Counted from the stretch's first letter, positions 18,340 through 28,576 are shown. The stretch is 64,000 bases of DNA from Leptolyngbya sp. FACHB-8 (GCF_014695575.1 NZ_JACJOO010000074.1:62001-126000), one strand, 5' to 3'. The notes: generated from the letters alone by a model not told the origin. Numbers and translations: made by a program.

Positions 18340-18384
18340 GAAGTCCCGAAACAGTCCACCTTCGGTGGACTGTTTCGGGACTTC
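18340..18384. repeat. Perfect 21-base-stem hairpin, triloop TTC
   Basis: GAAGTCCCGAAACAGTCCACC and its complement are separated by TTC. It lies between D3 and ftsQ and belongs to the window-wide class of triloop palindromes. A nearby AAGCTT...AAGCTT pair flanks the following bases. Confidence 0.85.
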
Positions 18385-18528
18385 AAGCTTGGGAAGGCAT
18401 GTCCTCCTAAGCTTGAAGCGCATCATGAGAATTGCCAGTATTCGGTGAGTTCGTTCGACCGACGCAGATATTCGCAGTAGAATCAGGGGTGCCTGCTGAG
18501 CCTATCCTGGCTATTCCTCCTCATCGTC

Positions 18529-19368
18529 ATGGCTGATTTTTCGCGTATTTCCCGTTCTACTCTGGCCGATCGCCGGCGTCAGTTGCGGCGGCATCGTCGT
18601 ATGCGAGCCATTCAGGGTTTGTGGCGCACTGTCGTGGTGATGGGGCTAGCAGGTGGAGCTATCTGGGTCATTCAGTCTCCCATATGGATTGTCCAAAGTG
18701 CTGATCAGGTCGTCATTCAGGGCAATGAGTTGTTGTCGCCCGAGCGAGTTCGATCCTTATTGGGTCTTGAGTACCCCAAACCCTTGTGGGCTGTACAACC
18801 GGAGGCGATCGCCCAAAATCTGGAAATCAGTGGCCCCATTGCGCAGGCGACGGTTACTCGCCACCTGTGGCCTCCCAACATTGTGGTAGATATTGAGGAG
18901 CGCCGTCCTGTAGCAGCCGTTCAAGGCTATATCGCCGATCCTGCTGCTCCCAACGCTAGTCCTGCTAGCAACGGAACTGGCTTACTTGATGCCACAGGAG
19001 CCTGGATCCCCATGGAGGACTATGCTCTGCTGAGTTCTTCCCTACAAATGCCACCCTTAGTGGTGATTGGGATGAGGGGGAGCGATCGCACGCAGTGGGT
19101 CGAGATTTACAACCAGCTCACCTACTACCAGCAAAACACTCCCAATGCCGTTCACATTAGCGAGCTCGACTGGCGATCCCCATCGAATTTAATTCTGAAA
19201 ACAGAACTGGGATCGGTACACCTGGGGGTTTATCAGTCGACGAAGTATTTAGCTCAGCAATTACAAGCACTTACTCAGATGCGCCAATTGCCAAAAGAAA
19301 TGAATGGGCGACAGGTTGACTATATTGATCTACGTCGACCCGAAGACCCAATTCTGCAAATGCGCTAA
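18529..19368 (+). CDS. ftsQ: Cell division protein FtsQ/DivIB
   Basis: 279 residues with a short Arg-rich cytoplasmic tail (RRRQLRRHRRMRA), one membrane helix (about 32-50), then a POTRA domain (VVIQGNELLSPERVRSLLG) and the FtsQ beta domain containing NIVVDIEERRPVAAVQG and GAWIPMEDY. FtsQ links early and late divisome proteins at the septum. ftsZ follows on the same strand but 643 bases away, separated by a decayed family A repeat. No murC or murB is visible in the window. Confidence 0.92.
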   Translation: MADFSRISRSTLADRRRQLRRHRRMRAIQGLWRTVVVMGLAGGAIWVIQSPIWIVQSADQVVIQGNELLSPERVRSLLGLEYPKPLWAVQPEAIAQNLEISGPIAQATVTRHLWPPNIVVDIEERRPVAAVQGYIADPAAPNASPASNGTGLLDATGAWIPMEDYALLSSSLQMPPLVVIGMRGSDRTQWVEIYNQLTYYQQNTPNAVHISELDWRSPSNLILKTELGSVHLGVYQSTKYLAQQLQALTQMRQLPKEMNGRQVDYIDLRRPEDPILQMR

Positions 19369-19420
19369 TCACCTACCCATTCCCCTAAATACAGGTGGGC
19401 ACGCAGTACCGGGCAAATTG

Positions 19421-19556
19421 GTTGAGTTACCTCAATTCGGGATAATCCCAACAGCCCATTTTTGCGTTCACCCTACGCACGCAAAAATGTTTTTTTCAAG
19501 GGGCGCGCCTTGGGTGTCTCTTGAAAAAGCCTATAGCCCAAACTCAGGTTGAGTAC
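19421..19556. repeat. Family A repeat, diverged copy A4
   Basis: Recognisable ends (ACCTCAATTCGGGATAATC at the left, AGCCCAAACTCAGGTTGAG at the right). The two inner stems have accumulated mismatches: CATTTTTGCGTTC/ACGCACGCAAAAATG and TTTTTTCAAGGGGCG/TCTTGAAAAAG. It is in the ftsQ-ftsZ gap in the same orientation as A2. Confidence 0.75.
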
Positions 19557-20011
19557 AAGCGGAATGTGGGGTGAAACACTTCGCATTCCGCTTGTACTTA
19601 AGTCCTTACAGTATCAATTAGGGTGATAATTTAATTTGGGGTTAGACCACTTCTGGTGGTGTGGAGCAAGCAGATGCATGACTATAGATAGATATTTCAA
19701 ACAAATTTTATTGGTGTTTCTAGACAAGTTCTCCTAATATGGTTAAAATCTAGAACCGCAATTGCCAAAACGCCCATCGCTGGGTGATTAGCGACCTTAT
19801 CAGGTCATGATGAGTCTCCTGAAAAAGGCAAATGAGTTCAAAATACACTGATGTAGAAAACATTCTATAAATAGAGTCATTCGGATTTTCCCAACCTTGT
19901 GTAGAAACAGGCTAGTATCGATTCGTTCAACTTGCTGGTCGTTCAGTAGTAGATTGGTAGAGAAGAATTTTGGTTAAACTGCCATCCCCCCAACCTTATA
20001 ACAACGGTTCA
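19557..20011 (+). promoter_or_regulatory. ftsZ upstream region
   Basis: About 455 AT-rich bases before ftsZ without a convincing frame. Several TA-rich -10-like sites occur around 19740-19930. The length fits multiple promoters, but no single start site can be assigned from sequence. Confidence 0.4.
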
Positions 20012-21214
20012 ATGAATACTGCGAATCCTTTTGCGAACTCGGGTGCCAATTCTGCACTACACTTGGGGCAATCCGGCGAGAATAATCCTACTGTGTCGGA
20101 AGAAACCAGGAGCAACGATATTGTGCCGAGTAGTCTAGCCAGAATTAAGGTCATTGGGGTCGGTGGTGGCGGATGCAACGCCGTTAACCGAATGATTGCC
20201 AGCGATGTGTCTGGCATCGAATTTTGGACAGTTAACACTGACGCTCAGGCACTGAGCAACTCCATCACAACAAATCGGTTGCAAGTTGGGCAAAAGCTGA
20301 CACGCGGGTTAGGCGCGGGTGGGAACCCAGCGATCGGTCAAAAAGCAGCAGAAGAATCCCGCGATGAAATTGCAACTGCGCTAGAAGAGGCAGATCTTGT
20401 TTTCATTACCGCCGGTATGGGTGGTGGTACTGGAACTGGAGCCGCACCTATTGTGGCAGAAGTGGCCAAGGAAGTAGGGGCTCTAACGGTAGGGGTTGTA
20501 ACCCGGCCCTTCACATTTGAAGGAAAGCGGCGCACAGGCCAGGCTGAAGAGGGAATTGCTGCCCTTCAAAGCCGGGTTGACACGCTTATTATTATCCCTA
20601 ACGATAAATTGCTGACCGTTATCTCCGAGCAAACTCCGGTTCAGGAAGCATTCCGGGTTGCCGATGACATTCTGCGTCAGGGGGTACAGGGGATTTCCGA
20701 CATCATTACAGTGCCCGGGTTAGTTAACGTTGACTTTGCTGACGTGCGTGCGGTCATGGCGGATGCTGGCTCTGCGCTGATGGGCATTGGCATGGGTTCC
20801 GGCAAATCCCGAGCCCGTGAAGCAGCGATGACGGCAATTTCGTCTCCGTTGCTTGAGTCATCGATCGATGGAGCTCGTGGAGTTGTATTCAACATCACTG
20901 GAGGAAGCGATTTAACCCTCCATGAGGTTAATGCAGCAGCAGAGATTATCTATGAAGCTGTTGACCCCAATGCCAACATCATCTTCGGAGCCGTGATTGA
21001 CGATCGCCTCCAGGGTGAAGTGCGGATTACAGTGATTGCAACGGGCTTTGCGGCAGATGCAGCAGCGGCTAATTCCGCGAACAAAGTTTCAACGTTGAAG
21101 CGACTGCCGACAACCCCAATGGGAACAACACCGCTACCTCAACCACCTTCCGTAGGCGGCAAACCTAGCTTGGATATTCCTGAGTTTCTGCAACGTCGCC
21201 GTCCAACCCGCTAG
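20012..21214 (+). CDS. ftsZ: Cell division GTPase FtsZ
   Basis: The tubulin-like GTPase that forms the Z ring. The N-terminal ~45-residue extension (Asn/Ser-rich) is followed by [18 protein letters not shown], the tubulin signature [13 protein letters not shown], the [10 protein letters not shown] loop and the [10 protein letters not shown] block. The C-terminal peptide [12 protein letters not shown], which binds FtsZ partners, is intact. 400 residues from ATG 20012; a TTG at 19970 would add 14 residues. A strong hairpin ends the gene. Confidence 0.97.
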   Translation: MNTANPFANSGANSALHLGQSGENNPTVSEETRSNDIVPSSLARIKVIGVGGGGCNAVNRMIASDVSGIEFWTVNTDAQALSNSITTNRLQVGQKLTRGLGAGGNPAIGQKAAEESRDEIATALEEADLVFITAGMGGGTGTGAAPIVAEVAKEVGALTVGVVTRPFTFEGKRRTGQAEEGIAALQSRVDTLIIIPNDKLLTVISEQTPVQEAFRVADDILRQGVQGISDIITVPGLVNVDFADVRAVMADAGSALMGIGMGSGKSRAREAAMTAISSPLLESSIDGARGVVFNITGGSDLTLHEVNAAAEIIYEAVDPNANIIFGAVIDDRLQGEVRITVIATGFAADAAAANSANKVSTLKRLPTTPMGTTPLPQPPSVGGKPSLDIPEFLQRRRPTR

Positions 21215-21230
21215 GGGTCGTGCATTTAAT

Positions 21231-21291
21231 AACCTGTAACTCTTTTTTGGAGTGACGGCGAAGCCGTCACTCCAAAAAAGAGTTACAGGTT
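21231..21291. terminator. ftsZ terminator: perfect 29-base stem
   Basis: Stem 21231-21259 with 21263-21291, loop GAA framed GC-GAA-GC, followed by TGTTTTATTT. It is 16 bases after the ftsZ stop codon. The stem contains a run of six T and six A. A terminator role is likely; its build is that of the dispersed triloop palindromes. Confidence 0.8.
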
Positions 21292-22705
21292 GTTTTATTT
21301 GTGATCCTAAGCTTCTATGCTGAAGTGCCCTGAACTGAGGTTAGTTAAAACATTAGGAGCGAGTAAGAGTAATGCTTCCAGCCCTCCTGACGTGCTAACT
21401 AACGTGCCACTAGCAAGACGTGAGCCAATCTAGACCATCGTGTACTGAAGCTTTTAAGGGAGAAATTTTAGCAAGCACCATCCCTCGAAGGGTTATTTTT
21501 ATGTGCGAAACACACGAAAAAAGAACTCTTAAAACAGTCCCTCGTACCTGATGGCTGAAGTTTACTGATGCTTGAAGATGCAGAACGCTTCGTCTTCCCC
21601 CAAACAAAACGATCTTCACATGCAAAGCCTAAGCTTTCATGAAAACCGTCACTACAGATTCACTGACTCTTCAGGCAAAGCAACGATCTTCCTTTAAAGA
21701 AGTATCGACAATGATACTTCGGGTACATCCCACTTTTGCAGATTGAAATCCCAGTTTTGTTAATGTGGCGGGCGAAGCCCGCCACATTAACAAAACTGGG
21801 ATGCACCCGATACTTCTTACGTTAAGAAGCCGGAAGGCCCTCCGTATTTTCTTCTTCTCCTCCTCCATTACCAGATACTAATCTATAGGCTGAGACAATT
21901 CTGGAGAAAAACTTTTGTCGGCCATAGCACAGTAAATTAGGCTCCCAAAAACTGAATGGGTTGTTATGGCCCAAAATCTCATACTTGTCGCTATTTCCCT
22001 CAAGGCAAGGGGTTAAGTTTGCCGCCAAATACTTGCCTCAGCATTTCATACAAGGAAAAATAAAATCTGCTCACGGGGTCTTTCGGGCGAGCTTTGATAT
22101 AGCCTCAGCTTTGAGAAGCCTTACGAGATAGGCAACGCCGCTTTCCCGACCGGATTGTGTCAACTAGCAATATAAATAGCTACTTATCGCCCGGAAGAGA
22201 GATGATGCATTCTAAAACTAACGTTACTAAACTTCTATTAGCTGAGCTCAGCAAATATTCAAAAAGTATTTAGATCAAATGAATAGAATAATTTAGCCAA
22301 TTATGAGATTTTTATTTTTTACTGTTAAAGTTTGACTAAACAGTGAAAGTTTGAAGATGGCTTCATCTTTCCTCACACAGAAAGTAATCATTCTTGGGGT
22401 GCGTGTACGAGGGGACATCTACGCTATAAGATTTTGCAAATTAATTGCAAAAAAAACCTCGGAGATCTTGAATTTTTGACAAACATGAGCAACGAGAAAT
22501 TCCTTTACAGCCTAACAAGGCTGTATCATAACGACGTTTCAGGGTGTGTTTTTATGAGTAACCGCCTTCACCAAAGTTACTCATTCAATCGTGAAAAGTT
22601 TTCTGGATTTTTCAAGGTTTCCTCAGACGGCATACAAATTCTGCCCCCTTGTACGCCGCCTGCTAAACCTTTCCTGCTCGCTATCTAAATTTTGAGGCGT
22701 CTATC
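21292..22705. other. Long intergenic region with one large palindrome
   Basis: About 1.4 kb between ftsZ and the DUF4347 gene. It holds a perfect 26-base-stem palindrome at 21748-21802 (loop GAA, tip GGGC-gaa-GCCC), nested inside a weaker outer repeat (GAAGTATCG...CGATACTTC). It also holds a decayed hairpin near 21500 and a scrap of family A end near 21331. From 22080 on, the DNA is AT-rich and must include the promoter and leader of the surface-protein gene. No convincing coding frame was found. Confidence 0.6.
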
Positions 22706-25700
22706 GTGATTACCCAAGCTTCCCCTCATCTGCTGATTCTGGACCAGAGTGTAGAAAACTATGAGACGCTCCTGGCAGGTGTCTCTCATAGCTTTGATGT
22801 GATTCATTTGGACCCGAGCCTCGATGGTGTCGAGCAAATCTCCCTGGCTTTAGCCGAGCGAGTTGGGCTCCAAACGCTTCATATCGTCTCTCACGGTTCA
22901 TCTGGCAGCCTTGCCCTGGGGAACAGCCCCCTAAATCGAATAACCCTGAATCGTTACGCCCCATCCATTATGGCTTGGGCCAAAGCTCTAGCTCCTAATG
23001 CCGAAATCTTCCTGTACGGCTGCAATGTTGCCCAAACCCTGGAAGGACAACAGTTCGTTAATGCCGTATCGGAGTTGACTGGAGCCGCGATCGCCGCCTC
23101 CACCACTCCCACTGGCTCGGCCCTCCTCGGGGGAACCTGGGACCTGGCCTACCGCACCGGTTCCATTCGCACCCCTCTCGCATTTTCAGCCCAGGCTCGG
23201 GAAGCATACCCAGCCGTGCTGGTTTTAGCCATACCCAACTTACTATATGGTGCTGCCATCTCAGGCGGTGGCACTAATACCGCCACCACGATTTACGAAA
23301 TCGATACCGAAACGGGTAACGCGCTACAAAGAGGCCAGTTAATCGACACCAGGAATGGAGGATCAGATAACATTGGAACCTTTGCGATCGCTCGTGTCAT
23401 TCAAAACAACGAAGGCCGTTTATACTTCATTGAAAATCAACCAAGTGCTGGCCTCGGTAATAACCCAGACCCACCACGCCGTATTGGTTACTGGGTTCCG
23501 TCAGCAACTGACCCCGCTGGGGTGACGACCATTCTTGCAACCATCCCAACGGGTTCGGGGATTGGCGATGTTCTCAAGATGGCCCAGTCAAGCGATGGAA
23601 CGATTTATGCAATTGCAAATGCAACGGGTGGGTCAACTCTCTATACCATTAACAGTAATACAGGTATTGTCACACCACTGGGGGCTATCACAGGTCTTCC
23701 CAATGGCAGCGGTGACATGGCCTTTAACCCACAAAATCCCAACCAACTATTTGTCACCTCTTTAGTAGCTGGCAACGCTGCTGTACAGCTCTATAGAGTC
23801 AACCTGGCCACGTTGCCCACGTTAGAGGCACAACCAATTGGCTCAGCCTTGACTGAGGTGGGTTCGCAGGGGATTGGTGCTTTAGGTTTTGGGGAAGATG
23901 GCAATCTCTACATCAGCTCTACAGCTACCATCAATAACCAAACCGTCCGTCAGGTCTATGAAATAGACGAAACAACTGGCGCTATTGTTGGTGCCCCAAG
24001 AACTGTCCAAATACAGGGAGGCGGTGCACTTACAAATGATCTGAATGATTTCGGTAGCCTACCTACTCCAACACAGCAGATTAACCTGGAAGTCATTGCG
24101 GGGACTGACCTGCCACCAACTGTACGGGCTGGGCAGCAAATTACCTTTACGCTTCAGGTACGTAACACCGATCCAAATCTAGACGTTCGAGGTGCGTCGT
24201 TTACCTCCCTCCTCCCTCCCGAACTTACCAACATTACCTGGCAGGCACAGGGCGGTGCTGGCGTTACCTTCCCTGGTGCCTCCAGTGGCACTGGCAACCA
24301 AATTGACAACCTGGTTAACCTGAACGCCGGATCTACCGTCACCTACACGGTCACCGCAACTGTCGCTGCCGGAACCCCTGAGAATACAACCCTCACGGTA
24401 TCTGGCCGGGCAGACCTCCCCCCCGGTCTTGTAGATAGCAACCCTGCCAACAACGTAGCCACCGATACCACTACCGTGGTTGATGAAGATGGTGGTTGCG
24501 TCGTTGGCACTCCCATTCTTGGCAATAGCCGCGCAAACCGCCTGGTTGGAGCCACTGGTATCATCGACACCATCCGAGGATTTGGTGGTAATGACGTACT
24601 GCTAGGGTTGGGTTGTCCCGACCTACTCATCGGGGGTTCAGGCAATGACACCCTGAATGGGGGCGCAGCCAATGACACCCTGAATGGCGGTGACGGACGT
24701 GACATTCTTACGGGTGCCATAGGTAACGACCGTCTGCTGGGTGCCAATGGCAATGATATTGGTCGAGGTGGTTTAGGCAACGACCGTCTCGAGGGCGGCA
24801 ATGGTAATGACACCCTGAATGGAGAGTTGGGCAATGACTTCCTGAATGGGGGCGCTAATGAGGATAGGCTCTTTGGTAACGAGGGCACAGACCGTGTGTT
24901 TGGGGGCGGTGGCAATGACACCCTAGATGGTAATGCCGGAAATGACCGCCTGTTTGGTCAGGCTGGCAGCGATCTTGGCCGGGGCGGCGGCGGCAACGAC
25001 TTCCTCAATGGTGGAAGTGGTACCGATACCCTCTTTGGGGGCGGCGGTACCGACAGCATCTTTGGGGGTATAGGTAATGATTTCCTCAGTGGAGATATTG
25101 GAAACGACCTGTTGCGGGGTGGTGATAATGCAGACCGCTTGCAGGGTGGTGATGGCCAGGATCAACTATTAGGGGATGACGGTGAGGATGTCTTAGCCGG
25201 TGGTGACGACGACGATATTTTGGATGGGGGTACCAGCAACGATTTGCTCGCTGGCGATAATGGCAATGACACGCTACGTGGGCAGGCAGGAAACGACACC
25301 CTACGAGGCAATGGTGGCACAGACACCATCTTTGGTGGCCTGGGTGATGACTTCCTCAACGGAGGTCTTGCTGATGACCAGTTGATCGGCAATGAGGGCA
25401 ACGATCGCCTGCGCGGTGCCTCTGGAAACGATCGCCTCCGTGGGTTGGAGGGCAATGACTTCTTAAACGGTGGCACAGGCCTGGATACGATCAATGGCGG
25501 AGATGGTAACGACCGCATCTTAGGTGGCCTCGGAAATGACTTCCTGAAAGGTGGCTTTGGCGATGATGTGTTTGAATGCGGTGACGGAGACGATACCGCT
25601 AGCGGCGACACAGGCAACGACCGCATTTCAGGAGAGGCCGGAAGCGATCGCCTCAATGGAAGATTGGGGAATGATGTGCTGGATGGTGGTGCCGGCAGTG

Positions 25701-26452
25701 ACAGCCTGAATGGCAGCCGAGGTCTCGATCGCCTGTTTGGACGAGCCGGAAGTGACCTTATCCTTGGGGCTCAAGGGACAGACACCCTGTTCGGCGGCGA
25801 TGACAACGATACGCTGTTAAGCGGAACCCAGGATGACCTTGTATTCGGGGAAGATGGGGATGACAGTGTTGACGGAGGCCAAGGCAACGACTATCTGTCT
25901 GGTGGGCTCGGCAACGACAGTATCCTTGGCAGCACAGGCCGAGACTCTTTGTATGGACGGGAGGGTAACGACTTCCTGGAGGGAGATATTGGCCAAGATC
26001 TTCTGGCAGGAGGCGCGGGAGCAGATACATTCCAATTTGCGACTCCTAACCTAAATGAGACGATCTTCTCAGACTCAGTTGTTACCCAACCGGACCAAGT
26101 TGTAGATTTCGATCAGACCGAAGGCGATCGTTTCCGGCTCAGCTTTTCTGTGGGTGTCCTAACCGATCAGCCGAGTGCCTTGTTTAATGCTGGAACATTA
26201 ACTGCAGATAGCTTACGGGCAGCAGTTGGTTTAGCCTTTGAAGATCGCAACTTCAAACAACCAGGTAAACAAACTGCCGTTGCCAAACATGCCATCTTCT
26301 TCCAATGGAATCAGCAGACGTATCTAGCAGTTAACAACTTCGATAAAGCCTTCAATGGTGGGCAAGACTTAGTGATCAACATGAACAATATGGTCTTTAA
26401 AGCCGGAGATTTGACCCGAGGTGCATTGACTGTGGCGGACTATTTTGCTTAA
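22706..26452 (+). CDS. Giant DUF4347/RTX surface or secreted protein
   Basis: 1248 residues from a GTG start with GAGG nine bases upstream. Residues 1-180 form a DUF4347 domain, including LHIVSHGSSGSLALG and EIFLYGCNVA. About 180-450 is a beta-propeller-like region. About 455-595 is a DUF11-type domain (VRAGQQITFTLQVRN ... NPANNVATDTTTV). About 620-1100 is a long run of calcium-binding GGxGxDxLxG (RTX) nonapeptides. The last ~145 residues (VVDFDQTEGDRF ... QTYLAVNN) resemble the C-terminal domain of cyanobacterial bluetail surface proteins. There is no N-terminal signal peptide; type I secretion through the C-terminus is likely. The role could be surface layer, adhesion or motility. Confidence 0.9.
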   Translation: MITQASPHLLILDQSVENYETLLAGVSHSFDVIHLDPSLDGVEQISLALAERVGLQTLHIVSHGSSGSLALGNSPLNRITLNRYAPSIMAWAKALAPNAEIFLYGCNVAQTLEGQQFVNAVSELTGAAIAASTTPTGSALLGGTWDLAYRTGSIRTPLAFSAQAREAYPAVLVLAIPNLLYGAAISGGGTNTATTIYEIDTETGNALQRGQLIDTRNGGSDNIGTFAIARVIQNNEGRLYFIENQPSAGLGNNPDPPRRIGYWVPSATDPAGVTTILATIPTGSGIGDVLKMAQSSDGTIYAIANATGGSTLYTINSNTGIVTPLGAITGLPNGSGDMAFNPQNPNQLFVTSLVAGNAAVQLYRVNLATLPTLEAQPIGSALTEVGSQGIGALGFGEDGNLYISSTATINNQTVRQVYEIDETTGAIVGAPRTVQIQGGGALTNDLNDFGSLPTPTQQINLEVIAGTDLPPTVRAGQQITFTLQVRNTDPNLDVRGASFTSLLPPELTNITWQAQGGAGVTFPGASSGTGNQIDNLVNLNAGSTVTYTVTATVAAGTPENTTLTVSGRADLPPGLVDSNPANNVATDTTTVVDEDGGCVVGTPILGNSRANRLVGATGIIDTIRGFGGNDVLLGLGCPDLLIGGSGNDTLNGGAANDTLNGGDGRDILTGAIGNDRLLGANGNDIGRGGLGNDRLEGGNGNDTLNGELGNDFLNGGANEDRLFGNEGTDRVFGGGGNDTLDGNAGNDRLFGQAGSDLGRGGGGNDFLNGGSGTDTLFGGGGTDSIFGGIGNDFLSGDIGNDLLRGGDNADRLQGGDGQDQLLGDDGEDVLAGGDDDDILDGGTSNDLLAGDNGNDTLRGQAGNDTLRGNGGTDTIFGGLGDDFLNGGLADDQLIGNEGNDRLRGASGNDRLRGLEGNDFLNGGTGLDTINGGDGNDRILGGLGNDFLKGGFGDDVFECGDGDDTASGDTGNDRISGEAGSDRLNGRLGNDVLDGGAGSDSLNGSRGLDRLFGRAGSDLILGAQGTDTLFGGDDNDTLLSGTQDDLVFGEDGDDSVDGGQGNDYLSGGLGNDSILGSTGRDSLYGREGNDFLEGDIGQDLLAGGAGADTFQFATPNLNETIFSDSVVTQPDQVVDFDQTEGDRFRLSFSVGVLTDQPSALFNAGTLTADSLRAAVGLAFEDRNFKQPGKQTAVAKHAIFFQWNQQTYLAVNNFDKAFNGGQDLVINMNNMVFKAGDLTRGALTVADYFA

Positions 26453-26584
26453 GGCAATGTTGCAGCCTCGGGTGACATCTGGGAGCATGGCGAATGGCGA
26501 TCGCCATTCGCAATAGCCCACTCGAGCTACGTGTTAAGTGATCAGGAGAGCCTGGGACTTGGCTCCAGGCTCTCCTTTTGTCGT

Positions 26585-26721
26585 AACCAAACGTCAGTTC
26601 GGGATAAGCCGAACCGCCCATTATTGCGTGCGCGATGCGCACGCAATAATGGGCTTTTTCGAGTGCCGCGCTTCGCGCGGCACTCGAAAAAGCCCTTAAC
26701 CCGAACTGAGGTTAACCAAAC
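26585..26721. repeat. Family A double-hairpin repeat, copy A2 (inverted)
   Basis: Ends GTCAGTTCGGGATAAGCC and CCCTTAACCCGAACTGAGG enclose two perfect hairpins, tips GCGTGCGC-gat-GCGCACGC and GTGCCGCGC-ttc-GCGCGGCAC. The order of the hairpins is opposite to A1 and A3, so this copy is inverted. It lies 130 bases after the RTX gene. Confidence 0.9.
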
Positions 26722-26800
26722 GATTGAAGTCCGATACGAATTCCGCCTTCGTATCGGAGCGGTCTCAGTACAGAACACAACCGCTAAAACCCAAGTTTTT

Positions 26801-26962
26801 CATTGTGGGGGCGAAGTTACGACAACAAGAAATCTCGGTTTAGTTGCGCATTGCGTGGCACTCGAAAATACTCTTCACTCGAACTGAAATTATTGGACCT
26901 CCTGCATAAGTCGGTTTTTAAGGAAGTGAATTGTTGCGCGGCAAAGCCGCGCAACAATTCAC
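26801..26962. repeat. Decayed family A fragment and 17-base-stem hairpin
   Basis: 26801-26892 keeps only parts of family A (GTGGCACTCGAAAATAC, then CACTCGAACTGAAATTA). At 26926-26962 a perfect 17-base stem GTGAATTGTTGCGCGGC with loop AAA (GC-AAA-GC) follows. It lies just beyond the end of the minus-strand gene at 26991 and could be its terminator. Confidence 0.65.
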
Positions 26963-26990
26963 GCAGGCAGTTGATTGAAGTTGGCGATCG

Positions 26991-27242
26991 CTACAAAGGC
27001 ATCTCAGAACCTGCTTGCTCCTGCAGAGACTTCCATCCCGCCTGCCAGAGACTAGCGTCTTTTAATTGCTTGGCACTCACCCAAAACCGCACCGATGGAT
27101 CACAGGCAGCGACCATCTCCGCAAACACCCAGGAGCCTTCGTTTTTACGGTTCACCACCTGAAAATGTCGCCACCCCCAAGTTTCCTGGCGAGACGTCCA
27201 TTTCGAACCAACAAGATAAGGAAACCGTTGTTTGCGAGCCAT
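26991..27242 (-). CDS. Trp-rich small protein, TIGR02450-like
   Basis: 83 residues from ATG 27242; upstream in-frame codons up to 27332 are not credible. The pattern GSKWTSRQETWGWRHFQVV, FAEMVAACDPSVRFWVSAKQL and LWQAGWKSL, with evenly spaced tryptophans, matches what I recall of the TIGR02450 family. The protein is small and cytosolic with no known function. It stands alone, divergent from upp. Confidence 0.75.
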   Translation of the reverse strand: MARKQRFPYLVGSKWTSRQETWGWRHFQVVNRKNEGSWVFAEMVAACDPSVRFWVSAKQLKDASLWQAGWKSLQEQAGSEMPL

Positions 27243-27475
27243 GATAGAAAACTCTGCTGGCAGCGTTGATCTATCTAAAATGGTACACTTTGAGGAGATT
27301 TGAAGCGTTGCTTTCCCGTGAGGTAGACCCACGTAAAATCAACGTTTGGCTACGCTTTTTGAGACGGCTTCTGACTGAGTGTTGATCGGCGAAGCGTTTA
27401 CCTGGTGCCCTACTACAGGGCGCTACCTATCGGTGCTGTTATTCCGTTATCGTTTTACGCGATCGCCCCTGACTT

Positions 27476-28126
27476 ATGGCTTTGCAACTGCGTGTTCATG
27501 TTCCCACCCACCCATTGATTCAGCACTGGCTGGGAGTTGTGCGAGATGAAACTACTCCCTCGGTACTGTTTCGCAGTGCTATGACCGAATTGGGCCGCTG
27601 GCTCACCTACGAAGCCATCCGTGATTGGCTCCCCACTGTCAGTACCGAAATCAATACCCCCCTGGCCCCTTGCCCGGCGACCTTCATCAACCCGGAAGTG
27701 CCCGTTGCGCTGGTGCCCATTCTGCGGGCTGGATTAGCCTTGATGGAAGGAGCACAGGCACTTCTGCCGCTGTCATCCATTTACCATATCGGGTTGTCTC
27801 GGGATGAAGAAACCCTTCAACCCCTCTGTTATCTCAATCGTCTCCCTAAAGCCTTTGCGCCCGAAACCCGTATCCTTATTCCAGAACCAATGCTGGCAAC
27901 GGGGGGCACCATCGTAGCCGTGATGTCTGAGCTGACCGAACGGGGAATCGACCCCTCTATGGTGCGCATCATATCTGTGGTGGCCGCTCCTAACGCATTG
28001 CAATTACTAGGTGGACGTTATCCCGAAGTCATTATTTATTCGGCTGCCATTGATGAGGGGCTGAATGACCGGGGCTTTATCGTGCCAGGGCTAGGGGATG
28101 CAGGCGATCGCACCTTTGGGACGTGA
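27476..28126 (+). CDS. upp: Uracil phosphoribosyltransferase
   Basis: Converts uracil and PRPP to UMP (pyrimidine salvage). 216 residues. The PRPP-binding motif reads EPMLATGGTIVAVM (family consensus DPMLATG) and the uracil-binding C-terminus reads GLNDRGFIVPGLGDAGDRTFGT. The motif VPILRAGLALMEGA is also typical. The aspartate of DPMLATG is replaced by glutamate, a mild substitution. The gene is followed by the YtxH-like gene 93 bases downstream. Confidence 0.93.
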   Translation: MALQLRVHVPTHPLIQHWLGVVRDETTPSVLFRSAMTELGRWLTYEAIRDWLPTVSTEINTPLAPCPATFINPEVPVALVPILRAGLALMEGAQALLPLSSIYHIGLSRDEETLQPLCYLNRLPKAFAPETRILIPEPMLATGGTIVAVMSELTERGIDPSMVRIISVVAAPNALQLLGGRYPEVIIYSAAIDEGLNDRGFIVPGLGDAGDRTFGT

Positions 28127-28219
28127 TAAACCGTTACTGTTCACCGCAAAGCCTTTGAAACTGCTGTAAGCTGTGGAATGGATGATATCCCTCCACCGCT
28201 CGTTTATCAGGAGAGGAGC

Positions 28220-28555
28220 ATGAGTCAGCAAGACAACTTTTTAGGCGGGTTTATCCTGGGAGCCGTCGTTGGCGGAGCCGTCGGCGGCGTACTCGGTGTA
28301 CTCACAGCCTCTCGGTTACCGAAGCAAAAACTTCAGGCCAAGACCGATGTCCTGGCTCGTCGCGCCCTGAAACGCCCCATCGAGAAGGGAGCAACCCCTC
28401 CCACGCCCCAAAGCATTGAGGCCGCCCGTCGGGGTTTGGAGGATAAGATTGCCCAACTGAATGATGCCATTGACGATGTCCGGCAAAAGCTGGGCACCGT
28501 AAACAGTAGCGCCGGGTTTGAAACGCGCGACGTGATGAGCGATCGTCCCGAGTAA
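28220..28555 (+). CDS. YtxH-like small membrane-associated protein
   Basis: 111 residues from ATG 28220, chosen because GGAGAGGAGC lies immediately upstream. A Gly-rich hydrophobic segment (about 8-28, GGFILGAVVGGAVGGVLGVL) resembles YtxH-domain proteins. It is followed by a basic linker and a C-terminal coiled coil (GLEDKIAQLNDAIDDVRQKL). YtxH proteins are stress-linked membrane proteins without a defined reaction. A hairpin ends the gene. Confidence 0.75.
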   Translation: MSQQDNFLGGFILGAVVGGAVGGVLGVLTASRLPKQKLQAKTDVLARRALKRPIEKGATPPTPQSIEAARRGLEDKIAQLNDAIDDVRQKLGTVNSSAGFETRDVMSDRPE

Positions 28556-28576
28556 TTTGGCATTGTAACGGCCTAG

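Noticed and set aside
22434-22688. 84-codon frame just before the DUF4347 gene
   Set aside because: Composition is not protein-like, there is no ribosome binding site, and it lies where the promoter and leader of the large gene are expected.
24343-25656. Long antisense frames opposite the RTX repeats (24343-24921 and 25162-25656, minus)
   Set aside because: They are Ser/Pro/Leu-rich mirror translations of the GGxGxD repeats and have no start signals.
24580-26010. Regular DNA repeats resembling a CRISPR or satellite array
   Set aside because: They encode in-frame nine-residue RTX calcium-binding units; there are no constant repeats with unique spacers. No CRISPR array was seen in the window.
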